From Echinococcus granulosus (lineage: Eukaryota > Platyhelminthes > Cestoda > Cyclophyllidea > Taeniidae): a DNA stretch of 64,000 nt. A program made the translations under genes and the position numbers. Under the pieces are notes generated by a model. It had not been told where the DNA came from. It saw nothing but the letters and a program-made list of their open reading frames with translations, and made no database searches. Each line of letters starts with the position of its first letter. Within the stretch, counting starts at the first letter, position 1. Positions 1-13,739 of the stretch are shown here, one piece after another. Location of the stretch: NCBI RefSeq assembly GCF_000524195.1, contig NW_020170423.1, positions 1 to 64,000 of the forward strand, in the 5' to 3' direction.

Positions 1-1987
1 AAATGACTGCCTCTATCTTGGGAACAATGACTGAAAGCAGCAACTACACAATAAACGTGATCGTTTGAAGTGCATCCTTTCCCTGTACATGAGAAATGGA
101 AAAAAAAGTTCTAGTTTTAATAAAGTGAGAACTGTGGCAGCAAGGAAACACTTCAAGTCAATAACACAATATTTCGGCGATGCTTTATATTTGGACAAGG
201 AAATTGCGCATACGCAGTCAGGTGTCAGTCAAACTAGGATTTTTTGCTTATCGGACCGCTCCGAATTAAGACTTAGCAACAACATTCAGAATCCGTTTTT
301 TGGGTCCTTTTAAGAAAGAATCGGAAAGTTACACACACACAAACGCAACACTTGAAATGCAACACGTGTATGCGAAAGCAAAAACACTAAAAGGACCTGA
401 CTATTTAACATATTTCATTGTACACTTATTTAAATAACTTCACTGCTGCAATAAATTTGCTTGTTTGGAATGTCAAATTCTGATAAACCCTTGCAGCATA
501 CTTGATGGATAACTTTTGGGCAGTGGGAGATTTGGTGTCGCCCTTTTACTTGATTAATCATGGAGCTAATGCTACCCCCCAGAATATCAAAGTGGGGGAG
601 ATATTAACTAGATTTCTTAGGGCAATGCTAAAGTGCCGAAAGTAATCGCAAATAGGCTAGTTAGTTAAGTTTTTCTTCTTAAACCTTATTAATCTATGTA
701 AAATCTCCTTGCCATTATTACACTTCAGCTACTGAAATATCCAGTAAGTAGTAGGTTTGGCTACCTGGAGTTTTGATCACCATCTTGACGACTTGACTCG
801 TCAAGCATCATTTTACTTTACATTTGACCACCATTTCTCATAGGTGCCTTGTAAGGTCACTAAAGAAATGCAACACAAGCAAAAAATTGTCTTTTATTTA
901 AAAAACTGTCACAAATGATTTGTAAGTAGCCGGATTTCCATTCCCTTGCATAATAAAAGCAGCAACTTTAGCGTTCCCTCTATTTTTAGCAAACTAGAGA
1001 TCAGTAGACCCGCTGCCTGGGTGGCATTAGTGAGGCTTTGCGTCACCAATGTGGAGGTTAATTTATTGCACTCATTTAAAAGACCAGTGATTTACCTTGG
1101 GTACATGAAATAGGGCCTTGTGTCGGCTGATCAGGTCAATTTGTGCTTGTTTATTTATTTACACTGACTAATTTGAGGTGAACCTGACCATAAATCTCCA
1201 CCGTCGGCATGATTTTGAAAAAATAACTTAAAAAGCTGAGAAGTTCATTGCGATACCACCGTGATGGAGGCTGAAAAAATCTAACATTGTTGGTGTACTT
1301 TTCCGTTTACCCTCCGGTGGTGAAATTGTATTCGGATGGTGGAAGCCCTAGAAGGCATGGAAAGATACTAAGATGTCATGCCGACAGATTTAAAATCTAC
1401 ACAGGAGGGTAAACTGCTTTGGCCGCTTTGATGCAGATATAGTGGATGGACTGATGGGCTATCAGTGACAGAAATGACAATCCCCAAGATGATGACTGTA
1501 ATCGTGAGGACTGATACACCGCTGTAGATAAACATCCTGACGAAACCATTACTGCTCTATTGAAGAAAACAGGAAGTGGATTAATTATAACAGTTTGGAT
1601 GCGTTGGCATTGAACCGGACTGCATTATGTGTGGTAAGTGACACTTTTACCCAGAATTAAGTCAACATGTCACAAAACAGATTTCTGGATGTAAACACAT
1701 AAAACTGATGCAAAACATGTGCTGGAAATTCCTTGTATTGGATATTCCCTGCCCTCCAAAAATTAGGATTGGATCATGACCACTTGAGTCGAGTTTGCCA
1801 ACTCGATGTGGTAGATATTCACTAGGCGAGTCTGGCATCTTCCATCTAAAAGATAAGTATCTGGGATGATATGATACTCATTTAATGCAAGTGAAGACAG
1901 ACGCCTAGATCTCGTAGCCTTGGTTACCAGGACTTCGTCGGGCTGTCTGAGGTCGTTATTGGCAGACAGTGGAGTCATTAAGCCCAA

Positions 1988-2340
1988 CGCAATCAAATAA
2001 ACTGTGAACTGAAGGGTGGATAACCTCTAACATTAGTATAAAAGGCCGGTTTGACATTTTTTTTGTTAAATGGTGCAGGATGAAGTAGGATAGGGTAAAA
2101 TTATACCATGAACACAATCCGGTGACTGTACTACTTATAAGGAGAAGAGGGACCACAAAGATCATCGCAATCATATAAACTGTGGATTAAAGGGTGATCA
2201 AACTCCTTTTCATTTAAATAAGGCAAATTTAATGTAATTTCAAAATAAACAGTCTAAGTGTAAATGGGACCCAATAAATATACAATAAATTATTTTCGAT
2301 TACTATACTACTTAAATGGTGGCATGCAAAATGAAAATCG
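1988..2340. repeat. degenerate tandem duplication, ~177-bp unit
   Basis: The stretch starting near 1988 (CGCAATCAAATAAACTGTG, then AAGGGTGGA) recurs from about 2165 (CGCAATCATATAAACTGTGG, then AAAGGGTGATC). The offset is 177 bp, with scattered substitutions. No coding content is seen. It looks like an old local duplication. Confidence 0.55.
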
Positions 2341-3225
2341 ATCATAGGCAAAATAAAATGCAGCTGCATTTTTATCAAAATTCCCAAGAAAACAAAAATA
2401 AATGGAATTTTAAATCTGATTATGATGGTTTATAGCAGTCAGTACCAATTTTATGGTGATTTGGTAACCGCCTAGCCTTTAAGGGTTTCAAAAGTTGTTG
2501 CAACCACGTAGCCTAGTAAAATATATGGGAAAATGAGTCTGGGAAACTGACCAAAAACAGGCAAAAATCAAAGAGCGTTTTCTGTGATCATTTTTTTCCT
2601 GGCTCTTGCGGCTGGCAACTGTTCACCGTCAACTGGTAAATCTCGTCAAACCAGCAACGCTGGTGCCGCCGCTTACACCGTGTCCGCCACCACCCCACTG
2701 GCACCACCATCTCACCACCGCCAAAAAGCACGACTTGGCACGGCCTATAATGAGAGGTGTGAGGCGATTTACCCTTCATTTGGAGCTTGCACCAATTGTA
2801 AAAACACGGTAAATTTGTCCAGGTGAAGGGGAGAGAGGACTTTACCTCTTGGTATAATCAAGGCTCTCATTAACGTGTGGGACTAATTTTTGCTTTTCAT
2901 TATTTGCCAGTACTGTGTGCTTGATTTACAGCAGCGTCCACTTGTGTATTCATTGACAAATGCCGAAGACAAGAGACTTACTTTAATTACAACCAATGAG
3001 GTGGTTATAGGGCAACTGCGAGAATATCTGTTCCCGGCATTGAAATGTCTCCACTTCCCCCTGTACATCGAGATAATGCGCTGCAATTGAGTGGAAGGCC
3101 AATTTTTTAGGATAACTTTAACTTAAACTTTCGGTACAAAGACGTATCGGTACATGGCGATGTGTGACCGAATTACTGTCTTGTGGTTTGGCCATTAATC
3201 ACTGTTTACCTCTCACTCTCTCTCT

Positions 3226-3272
3226 ATGTGTGTGTGTGTATGTGTGTACGTGAATGCATGTGTGTGTGTAAC
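3226..3272. repeat. GT/TG microsatellite
   Basis: Interrupted (TG)n tract of about 45 bp, preceded by a short (TC)n run. It is simple sequence. Confidence 0.85.
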
Positions 3273-3926
3273 TGGCTTTCGATGGAGCCGTATCCACGCT
3301 GTAGACTACGCAAGTACATATCAAAGCCGGGAAGCGGCTTTTCAATTCCCTCGATTCCATTAGGTCCACCCAAACTGAGTGCAGTAAACGCATTTGTCCG
3401 TTCAGTTTTGCTTAACACATAAAACTTGGCTCAGCCTTGGGAGAATATACTGGCGGTATGGGAGTCTGACATCGGTGGGAACAAGCGATAAAAGGTACAA
3501 CTTTACCATCATACTGAGCAGCTGTCAAGACTAAACTGTTAAACCCCAAATTACAGTGTGAAGTGTGGTTACGGTGAGGATGCTTGTCAATTTAGCACTG
3601 CCGCCTAGAGACAGAAGTCTAGTCGCCAAGGTGATGGAAACACAGACTTAAAGGGTGAAAACCCCTCACCAGCTAAGGTCAGACAGCCTGTCGTGGAGGC
3701 ATTTAAGACAGGTTGAAAAAGGAGGTATCAGCTAGTAAAATGTGCAGCAGAAGGGAATAATGGCGACCTTTCCCATGCCTTTGCGTACATGAGTTGAAGT
3801 GGGTGGGGATGAAAGTGGAAAGCTTGTCACTTGATTGTCATTTGGCAGATGCACCAGAAAAATAAGAGTATTTTAAAATAAAAAGGGTGAATAACTTTAA
3901 AGATACGCTTTAGACACCTGAAGTGA

Positions 3927-4215
3927 GCACAGAGGTGAGGCTATAAAAAAGTGGTATTTTTTTGATGCTATTTAATTTGAAAAATTGACTATCGAAATTG
4001 ACTAAAACCTGGGAAAAGGTGGCGAAGGCATCTGTCTAAATCGTAGTGCTCCAAAGACACTTTTTTTGACACAACTCCTTCTTGACTGGGCACGGAGATG
4101 AGGTTATTTAAAATGGCGACTTTTCGATGCTACTTAATTTGAATAGGCCGACCACGTTAACTGACGAGAAATCGGGAAAAAATAGGGAAGGAATCTGTCT
4201 AGATTGCGTCCATAA
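3927..4215. repeat. degenerate tandem duplication, ~163-bp offset
   Basis: Segment 3927-4050 and segment 4090-4213 share, in order, GCAC, GAGGTGAGG/GAGATGAGG, TTTTTGATGCTATTTAATTT / TTTTCGATGCTACTTAATTT, a GACTA..GAAA block, and GGCATCTGTCTA / GGAATCTGTCTA. This is an old two-copy tandem repeat without coding content. Confidence 0.65.
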
Positions 4216-6899
4216 AAGGTGGTCATGTAGGCGAATGACCAGGAACGTCAAAGTGTACATGTGATTTAGCTGCTAATCTCTGATAATCCATAAGGCATCG
4301 GTAAATGAGTCGTACCCTTTAAATCCCATCCACCAGCGCTCCACTCATTTCTCTCCCGCAGAACAGTCCCACTTCTAATATTTTGACTCCTTTAGTGCAG
4401 ATAGTTTATTAAAAATTATTTACTAATTAATAATAACAATATTTTGGCTGCAGCAGCTTTGGCAGTTGATGGGTATACCTAACCCGACACCCCTCGTGTC
4501 GCTTGTAGTAAATGGAGCAAGTTTTATGTGGGGTGTGGTACCAACTCTCAGCATCTCAGGTTGGCAGAAAAACACAGAATTGAGTGGAAATTGAGGCTTC
4601 TAAAAATAGCTTTAGGGAAACGTTCATGGGCGCGCTAATTTTGGTGGGTGGGGCAATTTCCGCTTGGGACAGGGGAGAGCAATCCACTGCCGTTGCCATG
4701 GCCTGGTTCAGTGTGGGTGTGTCTGATGGGTGGGTGGGTGGATGAGGCTGCTGCTATTATTACTCGGGTAAACGGAAGGGCCTGACACTCCAAAACACAT
4801 TACCTCCCTATGTAATTAAGCCTTATACAATGTTAGGGCGTTGATGCAGCCAGGAGTCACTTAGACACTCAAATAATGCGTTAAAAGCATATTTGAAACA
4901 ATAGTTCCCTTACATTGCACAGGACATCTCAATTCGTACTTTTAGCAAAACAAATAAGTTGAATGAGCAATCCGACCATCCAATTTAACCGATGCTGGTG
5001 TCACATGTATGTGACGCAACGGTTTTGCCACCTGAGCCCGATGCCAAAAAGAAGTGACAAGTATCTTGCATCAGTTTCGGATTAGTTGCGGAAAATCCCT
5101 TCAAAACCGAATTAGTTGAGTTCAAAACAACTGATCCTGGGCCTTTTTAGACATGGCTGATTGAGGTCAAAAAATAGAAACATTTGGTGTTCTCTCACAG
5201 CGGTAGAACATCTGAGCTGCAGCAGTAGACTTTCTTCCAGGATGCAGGAAGCAAAGTTGGCAATATTCGTGGCAGTTGTTACCACTAGCACGCACCAAAA
5301 TCTCTACCCCCGGTTACAAAAGTCACTGACGTCCATAAGAGGTCTCTACAATCCGTCTTAATTAGCCAGGCACACCGGACACCTGGTAACTAGGATGGAA
5401 ACACAGCTTAGGGGTCTAGTACTCATTGGCGGTCAGGTCGTTAGAGGAAACTGTTTTTCTGTTCCGCTTCCAGCTGTGGACAGTTATCCCCAGTTAAGTA
5501 CACATTACTTGTGCTCTCTAATTGTCCAATCTCTTCTAACAGGACGCATATTTTCTTCAGGTGGACCAAGTTATGGCGAACAGCTTACTTCTTTCTTCCT
5601 AGGCCAATGTTTAGATTTTCTTCAGCTACTTTGATGTGTAAAATATTGCCAAGAGAAGGGATTTCTTGATATTCCACTATCGAGCCATCAAAGGTGGAAG
5701 GGGGATCAACTCCCTCCCTGGCTGCGGGGTCATAGCGCCTTGTCATACCTTCCTTACAATGTCAGTCCTACAAATGAACCTTTAGTACGCTAAAAAACCT
5801 CTTTAAATTCCACTTTAACCCACCAGGCTTTATAAATGGGTGAGTTTATAAGAAAATTGGTTGTTTTTTCCCCTTCTAGTCCAAGTTTGAGTGTAACCGA
5901 TGGAAAGCTAACAAAAGAAGGCATTTACTTCACTTTAAGCCATGAGCCATTTCAATATACCGTATTCACGGATTATGGGATGATATCAGCCTCCTCTCCG
6001 GAAATTGGCGATGCATTCAATACGTCGAAGAACTCCTAGTACAGATCGTCCGTCTTTAAAGTTGGTGCTAAAATCTGACCAACTTTCCCGTGTGATTGTT
6101 AGGCACCCTCCTCCTCAACAATTAGTTTACCTTCCAAAAAAGCAGGAGGTAGAGAACTATGAGTTTTAAGTGATAAAGAAAGTTTGTGATTGGGGGTAAA
6201 GGTCAGTTAAGGTACTGAATAACACAAAGAAAGTTATTTTGTAACATTTTCTTGTTCACTGGCATTGACGCAACGCCTTAGTCACCGATTTTACCTTCCA
6301 TCATTCAACTTTAAGGTCTTTGATGAAATAATTTCGTCACGCACTCCGTCCAGTCCTCAGACTGACCTCAACAACGACTTTTGTTTACGGTGGGGCCTAA
6401 GCTCACTTAGTTGCACGACTTTCTAATAAGCAGTTCCTTTTGTCGTCTTTGTCATTATCATGACAACAAAGAGGCACTCAGTAAGAGTGTGAGACGGAAG
6501 TAGGAATCAAAAGCCAGCGAATATCACCCTCTCGAGCCCGGTTGGTGAGAAATGTTGGAATTAAGAGAATTAGCTCGAAAAAGTAGGGAAATCCAGGTCT
6601 ACTGGACTCACTCTTAAGGGTGCTACTGCTACTCAAATCAGTATAAGTCCATTATAAAACCAAAGTAATCTTGTGGTAGGGGAAACGAGGTAAAATTGTC
6701 TAGGTAGACTAATAGAGAGTGGGGTAACATCGCTTGAATAATTTAACCATTAGTGGTTGGCAGATCAAAGACTAGGTGAATGTAAGGCGCTCACAGGGTA
6801 GTGCAAAAAGTAAATACAAATTTGAAAATACACAAACCCATCGAAAGCGACGTTTTTGTTAATCGTTTTGGAGTGGCTTGGTGGCTGATCGACTGCACT

Positions 6900-6990
6900 G
6901 ATGTACTGCCCTCTGATTGGTCCACAATGTCAAGGTCGGCCGCAACACGCATGTGCCGAGTTTTGTCCGCACGTGCGCTCGAACGCGCAT
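6900..6990 (+). promoter_or_regulatory. promoter-like block upstream of the TIMP-like gene
   Basis: About 230 bp upstream of the TIMP-like ATG lies an inverted CCAAT box in good NF-Y context (TGATTGGTCC, about 6914-6923). It is followed by a locally CpG-rich stretch with a perfect CACGTG E-box inside a palindrome (CGCACGTGCG, 6968-6977). The base composition differs from the AT-rich surroundings. A regulatory role is inferred from position and motifs only. Confidence 0.4.
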
Positions 6991-7145
6991 TTAATCGGAA
7001 GACCTGGAAACCTCCAGTTCTCGAGATTACCCTCGCCTTATCTTGAATGTCCTAACTCATCTCCACTCACTCACTTGCATCACTCCTCCCATGCCCTTCC
7101 CAATGCTGTCGTATACCCGTAGGTGAGAATTAAGCCTCACATAGA

Positions 7146-10100
7146 ATGCGTCGTCTACCTGGCTACCTGATCTCGGGAGTGCATTTCACCACAGCCTGTG
7201 TGCTTCTCTTCTTTCTGATGCCACGTCGAACGGGCGCCTACAGACAGAGGAGTTCCTCCAGTTATAGAACCCCCGACACAGCAGTCGATTTTGCTGCTGA
7301 TCGAGATCAACTGGAGGCCCACATGCGGCAACACACGCGGTCCTACTGTACTTGTGGCAATGACATCCTCCAGAGTAGGTTCTGCAGACAAGACTTCGGT
7401 AGGTCACGACTCAGGTCCAATTTTTTGTGGCCACGTAATTCATTCGTGTGATTTAGTCTGTGCGATCGAAATACTCAAAGAAACTCCAAGTTGTTTTTAA
7501 AGTTAGCAAGAGAAATTTTTTGATTTTAAAGTGTTTTATCATTTATTCTTATCATTTATTCATTATTTAGGTACATCAGATTTTATTGACACCCCCTCTG
7601 TCTAATGGAATTTTTTTGCGCCTAGCAACTTGACTTTGACTTTCTAAAGTTTTTAATGAGGGAAACTGTATTTTTTACTTACATTAGAAGCGCTTATTTA
7701 TTAGTAAACAAATTCAAACAACTAAAAAATGCGGGTGTACTCCTCTGGATGATGACATTCTCCCTATCGACTGTCAATCAGCGTAAGAGTTATGAGGAGG
7801 GGGGAGGGGGGGGAGAGGAAATAACTCGTTGAATTTTGTCTTCACAAATAAAAATGAAGAACTTATTTTGCTGTGTGATTTTAAAGACAGGAAAAGAATT
7901 GGCAGAGTTATCTGAGAATAAATTCCAATGTAAGAGAAAGTTTACATCTCCCTTTCTCCAGACATTGGCAAAGAAGTTCTACTGCATTTAGGCCTCTGGA
8001 ATTTGTAAAGCAAAAAAGGTTATCAGCATACATAATATAAGGAAGCATTTTGGTCGCTTTATCCACACGTGACAATGTCAAGTTAGCTCCACTTTTTGTG
8101 CATCTTTAAACTTATTTTGACAAACAACTTCTGCCTTTTGCGTCAATCACTTGTCATTCAATGTAATATTCGGACGGTCGTGAAGCCGACTCCGAAGCTT
8201 AGTTAAATTCCTCACATCCATATCCTAAGCCATCCCCCTTATCACCTGACCTCAGGTCAGCACTAACGAAGCCTTTCGGGGCTCAAGCCAGGGATGCGAA
8301 TTTCCCCACCCGAACACACTCTTTGATGGTGACCAGATAAGTGGCTGTGTGTACGTGTGCATGTGTTTAGAGGATGAAATCCGCCTTCACCGACGTCAGT
8401 ACACCAACTAGTTTAAATGGCACACCCGCAAATTTCGTGGCCAGATCTCAGGTTTCATGGGCTTACCAGATACAACACAAACCCACCTTATGCACACCCG
8501 CTTTCCTGGCTAAGTTTACCACATTCCATGGCACTTGTTTTGTTTTAACTCACTAGAACTAAGGTCACTACTTTAAGCACAAGGACTTATTGCATTAAAT
8601 TGAAAAAATAGCATCAGCGAGGTTTTAAACAGACTCTGTATGCCGAAAGCACTGAAATTGCACGGCAAAATCCCACAAAAATAAAAATTTAGGGTAAAAT
8701 TTTGCTTATATCTCGATAGTAGATATCGTTTAATCTCTCTCTGGTACCTTCAGACATCTAATAATTGTCCTGACTTTCATCCCCACGATAGGTATTGAAT
8801 CCAACGTTAGCATTCAATAAGCCCTACCTATTAGGATCAAATAGATATGCTATCTAATGTGATTTATTAACCCTTCATGTGGTTTTTTGGTGCATTAGGT
8901 AGGGGGCTACCTCAGTCTGTATCCACTGCTTTACCCTCAAATCGTGACATCAAATCCATTGAGACTAATTTACAAACTTTGGTAAGAATAGGAGGATGGA
9001 GAAAATCAAGGAGGAAAAAGTGTGGCTTGAGGTGATACGACGTGGTCTGCGACTGTTTCTTTAAATATGTGTGCCCACGATGCATACTTTCCCCTCCGCA
9101 ATGAAGGGCTCCTAATAAGCTCAGATCGCGGTCTTATTCCTTCTAAAGGCAAAGGAAATACTCCTAGTTGAAATCAAAGTTTCTGTAGACTCCTTAAATC
9201 CACCCACTCATGATTCTTTCTTTGGCCATGTTTCAATTCTTTTGGGGCATTTCTTTTGAAGTGGTGCTGAGCGAGTCGCTGAAATAATTCTCAGTAGTCA
9301 ATAAGGCGTATTACGTTCCACTGACAGTAGATTTTCGGGTCTTACAGCTTCTTTACAAACGTCTAATTTGTAAGGCTTTTGTGAGCAGATATTAAACTAA
9401 GTCGAGTTTTGTACAAATTTTAGAGCGTTACTTTGATGCCTCTCATACCAAGTACTGAGCGCAAGCACAGTCCTTCAGCATACCAAACTCACAGACCAAC
9501 CAATCAGCGTTGAGCCCCTTCTTGGAAAGGCACAAAAATAGGACTACTTTTAAGAATAAAACAAAGTTTATTGTTAAGATGTTAGTTTCTCTCGAAAATG
9601 GAAAACCAACTGATAAGGAAGTGGTAAACAAGGATATATGGAGTCAGGATGGTTTTGGAGATTAATAGCAACTCCATAGCGGGCAACATAGACGGCACTG
9701 ACGCGTTTTCAAGATGGCTATGCAAATTAGCGAATCAAATTGTAAAGGTTGACACTGAGTTCCTCACTTAAAGCCTAAAAATTGCTTCCTGTGAGATGAG
9801 TTTCTTTGACTACCTCCTCCTGCAAAGTCACCGCAGGACAAAAAGCTTTCATTTGATCGGAACAGAGACCATTTGCCCTTCCAGCGGCGTAAAATATATC
9901 CAAGACTTCATAATAACAGTATAGTTTAAGTAAAAATGTTCAGATAGAGAAAGATGGTGGCATTTTTGCATCTTTTATGATAGTATACCATTATTATAGT
10001 TATCGTGGCAGGAAGAGCACCAACAAAGCCTCGAACATTCTACAAGGCAAGTGGTCCAAATCTCTTTCACTTCGCGGGCACTATCCTATCTCTCGAGGTG

Positions 10101-11776
10101 AAACAGGTCCTAAGGGGACCTCTTGAGGCGAACAAAACTGTCGATGTTAACTTCATCCAAGGAGCTGCATGCGGTGTAACCCCGTCTATGATTCCATCAA
10201 AAAAGGCCAATTTTCTAGTCACAGGTTGGTACGAATGCCCACACCTCGTATGGCTTAGATTCAATGCACTTATAGCTTGATTTGATGTAGGTTGGCACAC
10301 CCTGAGAGCCCCATTGACCCTTCCCAACCACAATGGTCTGATAGAACCAAGGCGTTTTCCCATACGAGCCTTGTCAAATGAAAAACCTTGTTACTAAGCC
10401 CGTGGCGCAAATTAACCCACTCATATTCCATTAACCCTTAAAATGAGCGCAAATAAAAAATTTCGATGATCAAAATGGTAAATTATCAGAATTATTTCTC
10501 ATTAAATGTCAAGAGATTTGAGCTCCCGAAGCCTTTAGATCTACGTGGTTAGGATGAGTTTGAATTGGTGAACAACTTTACTTGTCAGGCTAGGTAGTTT
10601 AATTAAACAATCCCCTAAAAAATATCCCTAACAATATCTTCAAATTACACTAAAATTAGCGTCCCCTGAGGTTTTGTCTTTGTCTATTTCTTCAAAGAAG
10701 GCAACAGTTCTTATTATGTAAAGCTGTAGTACACTTCATTCTAAGCTTCTTATACCTGACTTCGAGTGGACTGTTTTTGTGGTTCTTACCAAAACTTACA
10801 CCCTAGTCGACGATTTCAATCGTGGCCATACCTTATTAAATTGCTTAAAAGTGGGATTTACCCTCTAAAATATGCTCCCAGTGAAAAAATTTTCCATTTT
10901 ACAACCTCAAAAGGAAAGTAAATCTTTTTCGCCTTGTTTTAAACAGACACCAAGTCATTGTTTCCTTTTTCCTAACCTCTTATTCCAAATCCAAGCCAAC
11001 TTCTTTGTTAACTACCCATGAGTCGTAGTTTAAAGTAGGAGGTACAACTTGGCGCCAACGACTTTGTGCATATATTCGCTTTACCTTTTCAAGGATTTCA
11101 TCTCTGCTCCCCAAGCTGTGATAAAACCCACCATTATCACCATCCACAGACAACGCAAATGTTTCTTGTGACACGGTGTAGTGCCTCCGTGTCCCTTGAA
11201 TCTCTCTCAGTCACACAAATCGCTGGTCTGTTCTTGGGACTCTACAATTGCAATAAGGAGTCCTGTCGAGTAAGTCTTCCTGTACTTTACCACTTCCTTT
11301 GATATAAATGTCACACCGTAAGTTGTTTTCATATGTATTGTTGATATGTAATAAAATACTGGTCGCTTTTATCTACTTGAAACATAAAATTAAGAGAGAG
11401 GTAGTGCAAACAACTGATAATTGGAAAATTAGACCAATTACTTTCACAGAGTGTGTCTTTGTAAACAGTGTAGAACATGATTTTACAGGAGCCTCGACCA
11501 TATTTCTGGGAGCCGCCACAGCAAGGTACACTAACTCAGACCTGCCCTTACCCCTACTCGGCCAGCCAGTGCTACAACCGATATGGACTTTGCACCAAGT
11601 CCTCCCTCAATCAGAGTACCTGTACTTTTCGAGCCGTGAACCGCATACCCAAAAGCGAAGCCGTGCTGGCTAAAATCCCCTCTGAGCTTCATGCCACCGT
11701 GCACAGGGCACTTTCATCCCATGTAACTGATGAACAACGATTCCGTGCATGTCTGTGGCACTCTGGAGGTGCTTGA
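7146..11776 (+). CDS. TIMP-like metalloproteinase inhibitor (NTR domain), 4 exons
   Basis: Exons 7146-7398, 10000-10224, 11094-11269 and 11489-11776 join in frame with GT-AG introns and give 313 aa, longer than usual TIMPs (about 200-220). A hydrophobic signal (VLLFFLM, about residues 19-25) is followed by a polar stretch of about 40 residues. Then comes the TIMP hallmark CTC (residues 67-69) and, 11 residues on, FC, continuing as VIVAGRA, which matches the TIMP/NTR beta-barrel start. Exon 2 carries GAACGV-type NTR sequence (AACGV). Exon 3 has the conserved C..SLESLS..Q..GL..LYNC pattern, and exon 4 is a Cys-rich C-domain ending RACLWHSGGA. The expected role is a secreted inhibitor of matrix metalloproteinases; that is family knowledge, not shown here. 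The first methionine is the first ATG of the open exon. The residues between signal and CTC are unusual (see findings). An AATAAA lies near 12184. Exon 3's acceptor was chosen for phase and is the least certain junction. Confidence 0.75.
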
Positions 11777-13739
11777 GATAACACTTCTTCCCAACGCTGA
11801 GCCACCTTTGCACATGCACACACCCATCCTTCTCTTTTCCTCCCCTCCAACTTTGTACATACAAGTCTTCTGGGAAAGCCACTTGCATTTTGTGGGTAAC
11901 TGTATTTAACCAGCACGTTGCTGTTTAGCGTGTGCGTCTTCTCTCTCTTTCTTTTCTGTCCGTGTTGAAGAACCGTCTGCCACGCTTACTACACCCAGTT
12001 CGCTCTACTACCTCATCTCGTTGAGTAGACCAGTTTTGCAGAAAAGAAGAAACGAACAACCTTGTTGTGTATAGTTGTGCAACTGGACTTCCCTTACTCG
12101 ACTACGAGGATGATCACTGCAACAGAAGGGGAAGTGGACTTACTTCTTTCTGATTACATTGAAAGTTGTTGTCTATGGGTAGAATAAAAGAGGTAAGAGG
12201 AAAATTAGATGCCATAATTAGGCAGCGGCATCCATCAAAATCTGCGTTTGTAAAGTCCTCTAGCTTGAAGTAGTCTACAAGGGACCGGACATTTTATTAG
12301 TACACTTTCAATAAATGGAATTAACACATTCGAGATGCCTGGAATAAATTTAGAAGTAAAAAAGCTTAAATTAAAGACGGTTATTTACTTAAACAACTTT
12401 TTTATTCTGTCTTTGATGCACAGCATGAAAATATTTTTAGGAAAGAGGGTTAACACGTTTACGAACTCATGTGAACTGAACAGGTATTGGCTTAAAAAAA
12501 ATGGTTCTCAATAAATCTCGATATTTTAGCGGCATTCATGCAACCTTCGAGTTCGAGCTGATAGCCGAACTTCGAGGTGGTTAAAAAGGCCCTTCTGTCG
12601 TGCGCCTAAGTTCGCAGCAAACTCTTGCCTTCTGTGACGTTTTGGTGCCATATACATTAAGATTTTTGAGTGGATTTGATTACCTCCACCACTGATGTAG
12701 CGCCCGAGCCACTCGTAACGACTGGAAAAACAAAACATGAGGGCGATCCCACGAGGCTAGAATGTTGACCGAATCACGGAGACTAAAAGCCTGCATAACC
12801 AACCACACTCCCATTCATATGCCGTCAAAAAATACATTAAAAATTAACGGCTCTACTGATGAAGGCTTAGAAATTTTATGACAGGAACCAACCGTGTCTG
12901 TCGATAATAAATGAATCCAAGAATGAGTCCTGAGTCCAAATTAAAGGACTTCTTCAAAATAAACCAAATCACGCTGGGGGGAGTGGACAAACTGCAATTT
13001 GAGGATAGTAACAGATACTAATTAAAAATCATAAGGGAGACATTTAACAGGATGGTGAACCAACTAAAAGTCTTAAGTAAGTGTAGCAGAATGTTGGTAT
13101 TTTTATCACACGTTCAGTCGTTTGAGCTCTTCGTTCTCCGTGATTTTTACTTCCGTTTGTGCGATGTGGCTTGCAGTTTGCCAAGCCTCCTGTACCCTAT
13201 GGATAGGTCTTTCAACCCGTCACGAATTACAACCAGTTTAAGGACGACTCATAACCCACATCAAAACCTACTTTTTATCTACAAACTTTTTCAATTTTGT
13301 GTTTTGAGGGTTTGCCTGCTTATTTAGCTGGACTTGAAGACGAAACAATTCATTGCCTGGGGAAAGTCACACATTAATGTGTATTTACAAAATTGTCAAA
13401 ACCTTATTTTTTTGCATTTTCAGGTAAAATTGGATCGACTTTTTAAAAAATCAAATTCTTACTAAAGTTTTAAAACTTCTAATAGATTTTTGTTACTACT
13501 TGTTGGCACTTTATAGCTAAAACCTTTTTCAGAACTTTATTGACCTGGCTTCATGTTGCAAATCAATAAATATTAATCGTGACTTAATGTCACTAACATT
13601 AAGGGTACTAATTGATAGCTAGCAAGAAATATTTTACTACCTTTCTTATGGTAAGAGTATTTTATTTTGCTTATAATGACCTCTCTGGAAGGCGGGAACT
13701 CGAGTCCACCTTTCGTATAACACGTTGCATCCAGACAAT
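11777..13739. other. intergenic, TIMP-like to p24
   Basis: Begins with the 3' UTR of the TIMP-like gene (candidate AATAAA near 12184). The rest is AT-rich and I see no supported coding exon in it. Confidence 0.5.

Larger units (their letters stand above)
1..6899. other. gene-free 5' stretch
   Basis: I see no convincing coding exon on either strand. Open frames are short and lack recognisable motifs or paired splice sites. The stretch holds AT-rich unique sequence, a GT-rich microsatellite near 3.2 kb and two degenerate tandem duplications (near 2.0-2.3 kb and 3.9-4.2 kb), listed separately. Confidence 0.6.

Noticed and set aside
10980..11174. Minus-strand 64-residue open frame opposite the TIMP-like exon 3
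   Set aside because: It overlaps the antisense of a supported exon and has no splice partner or motif. Treated as a shadow frame.
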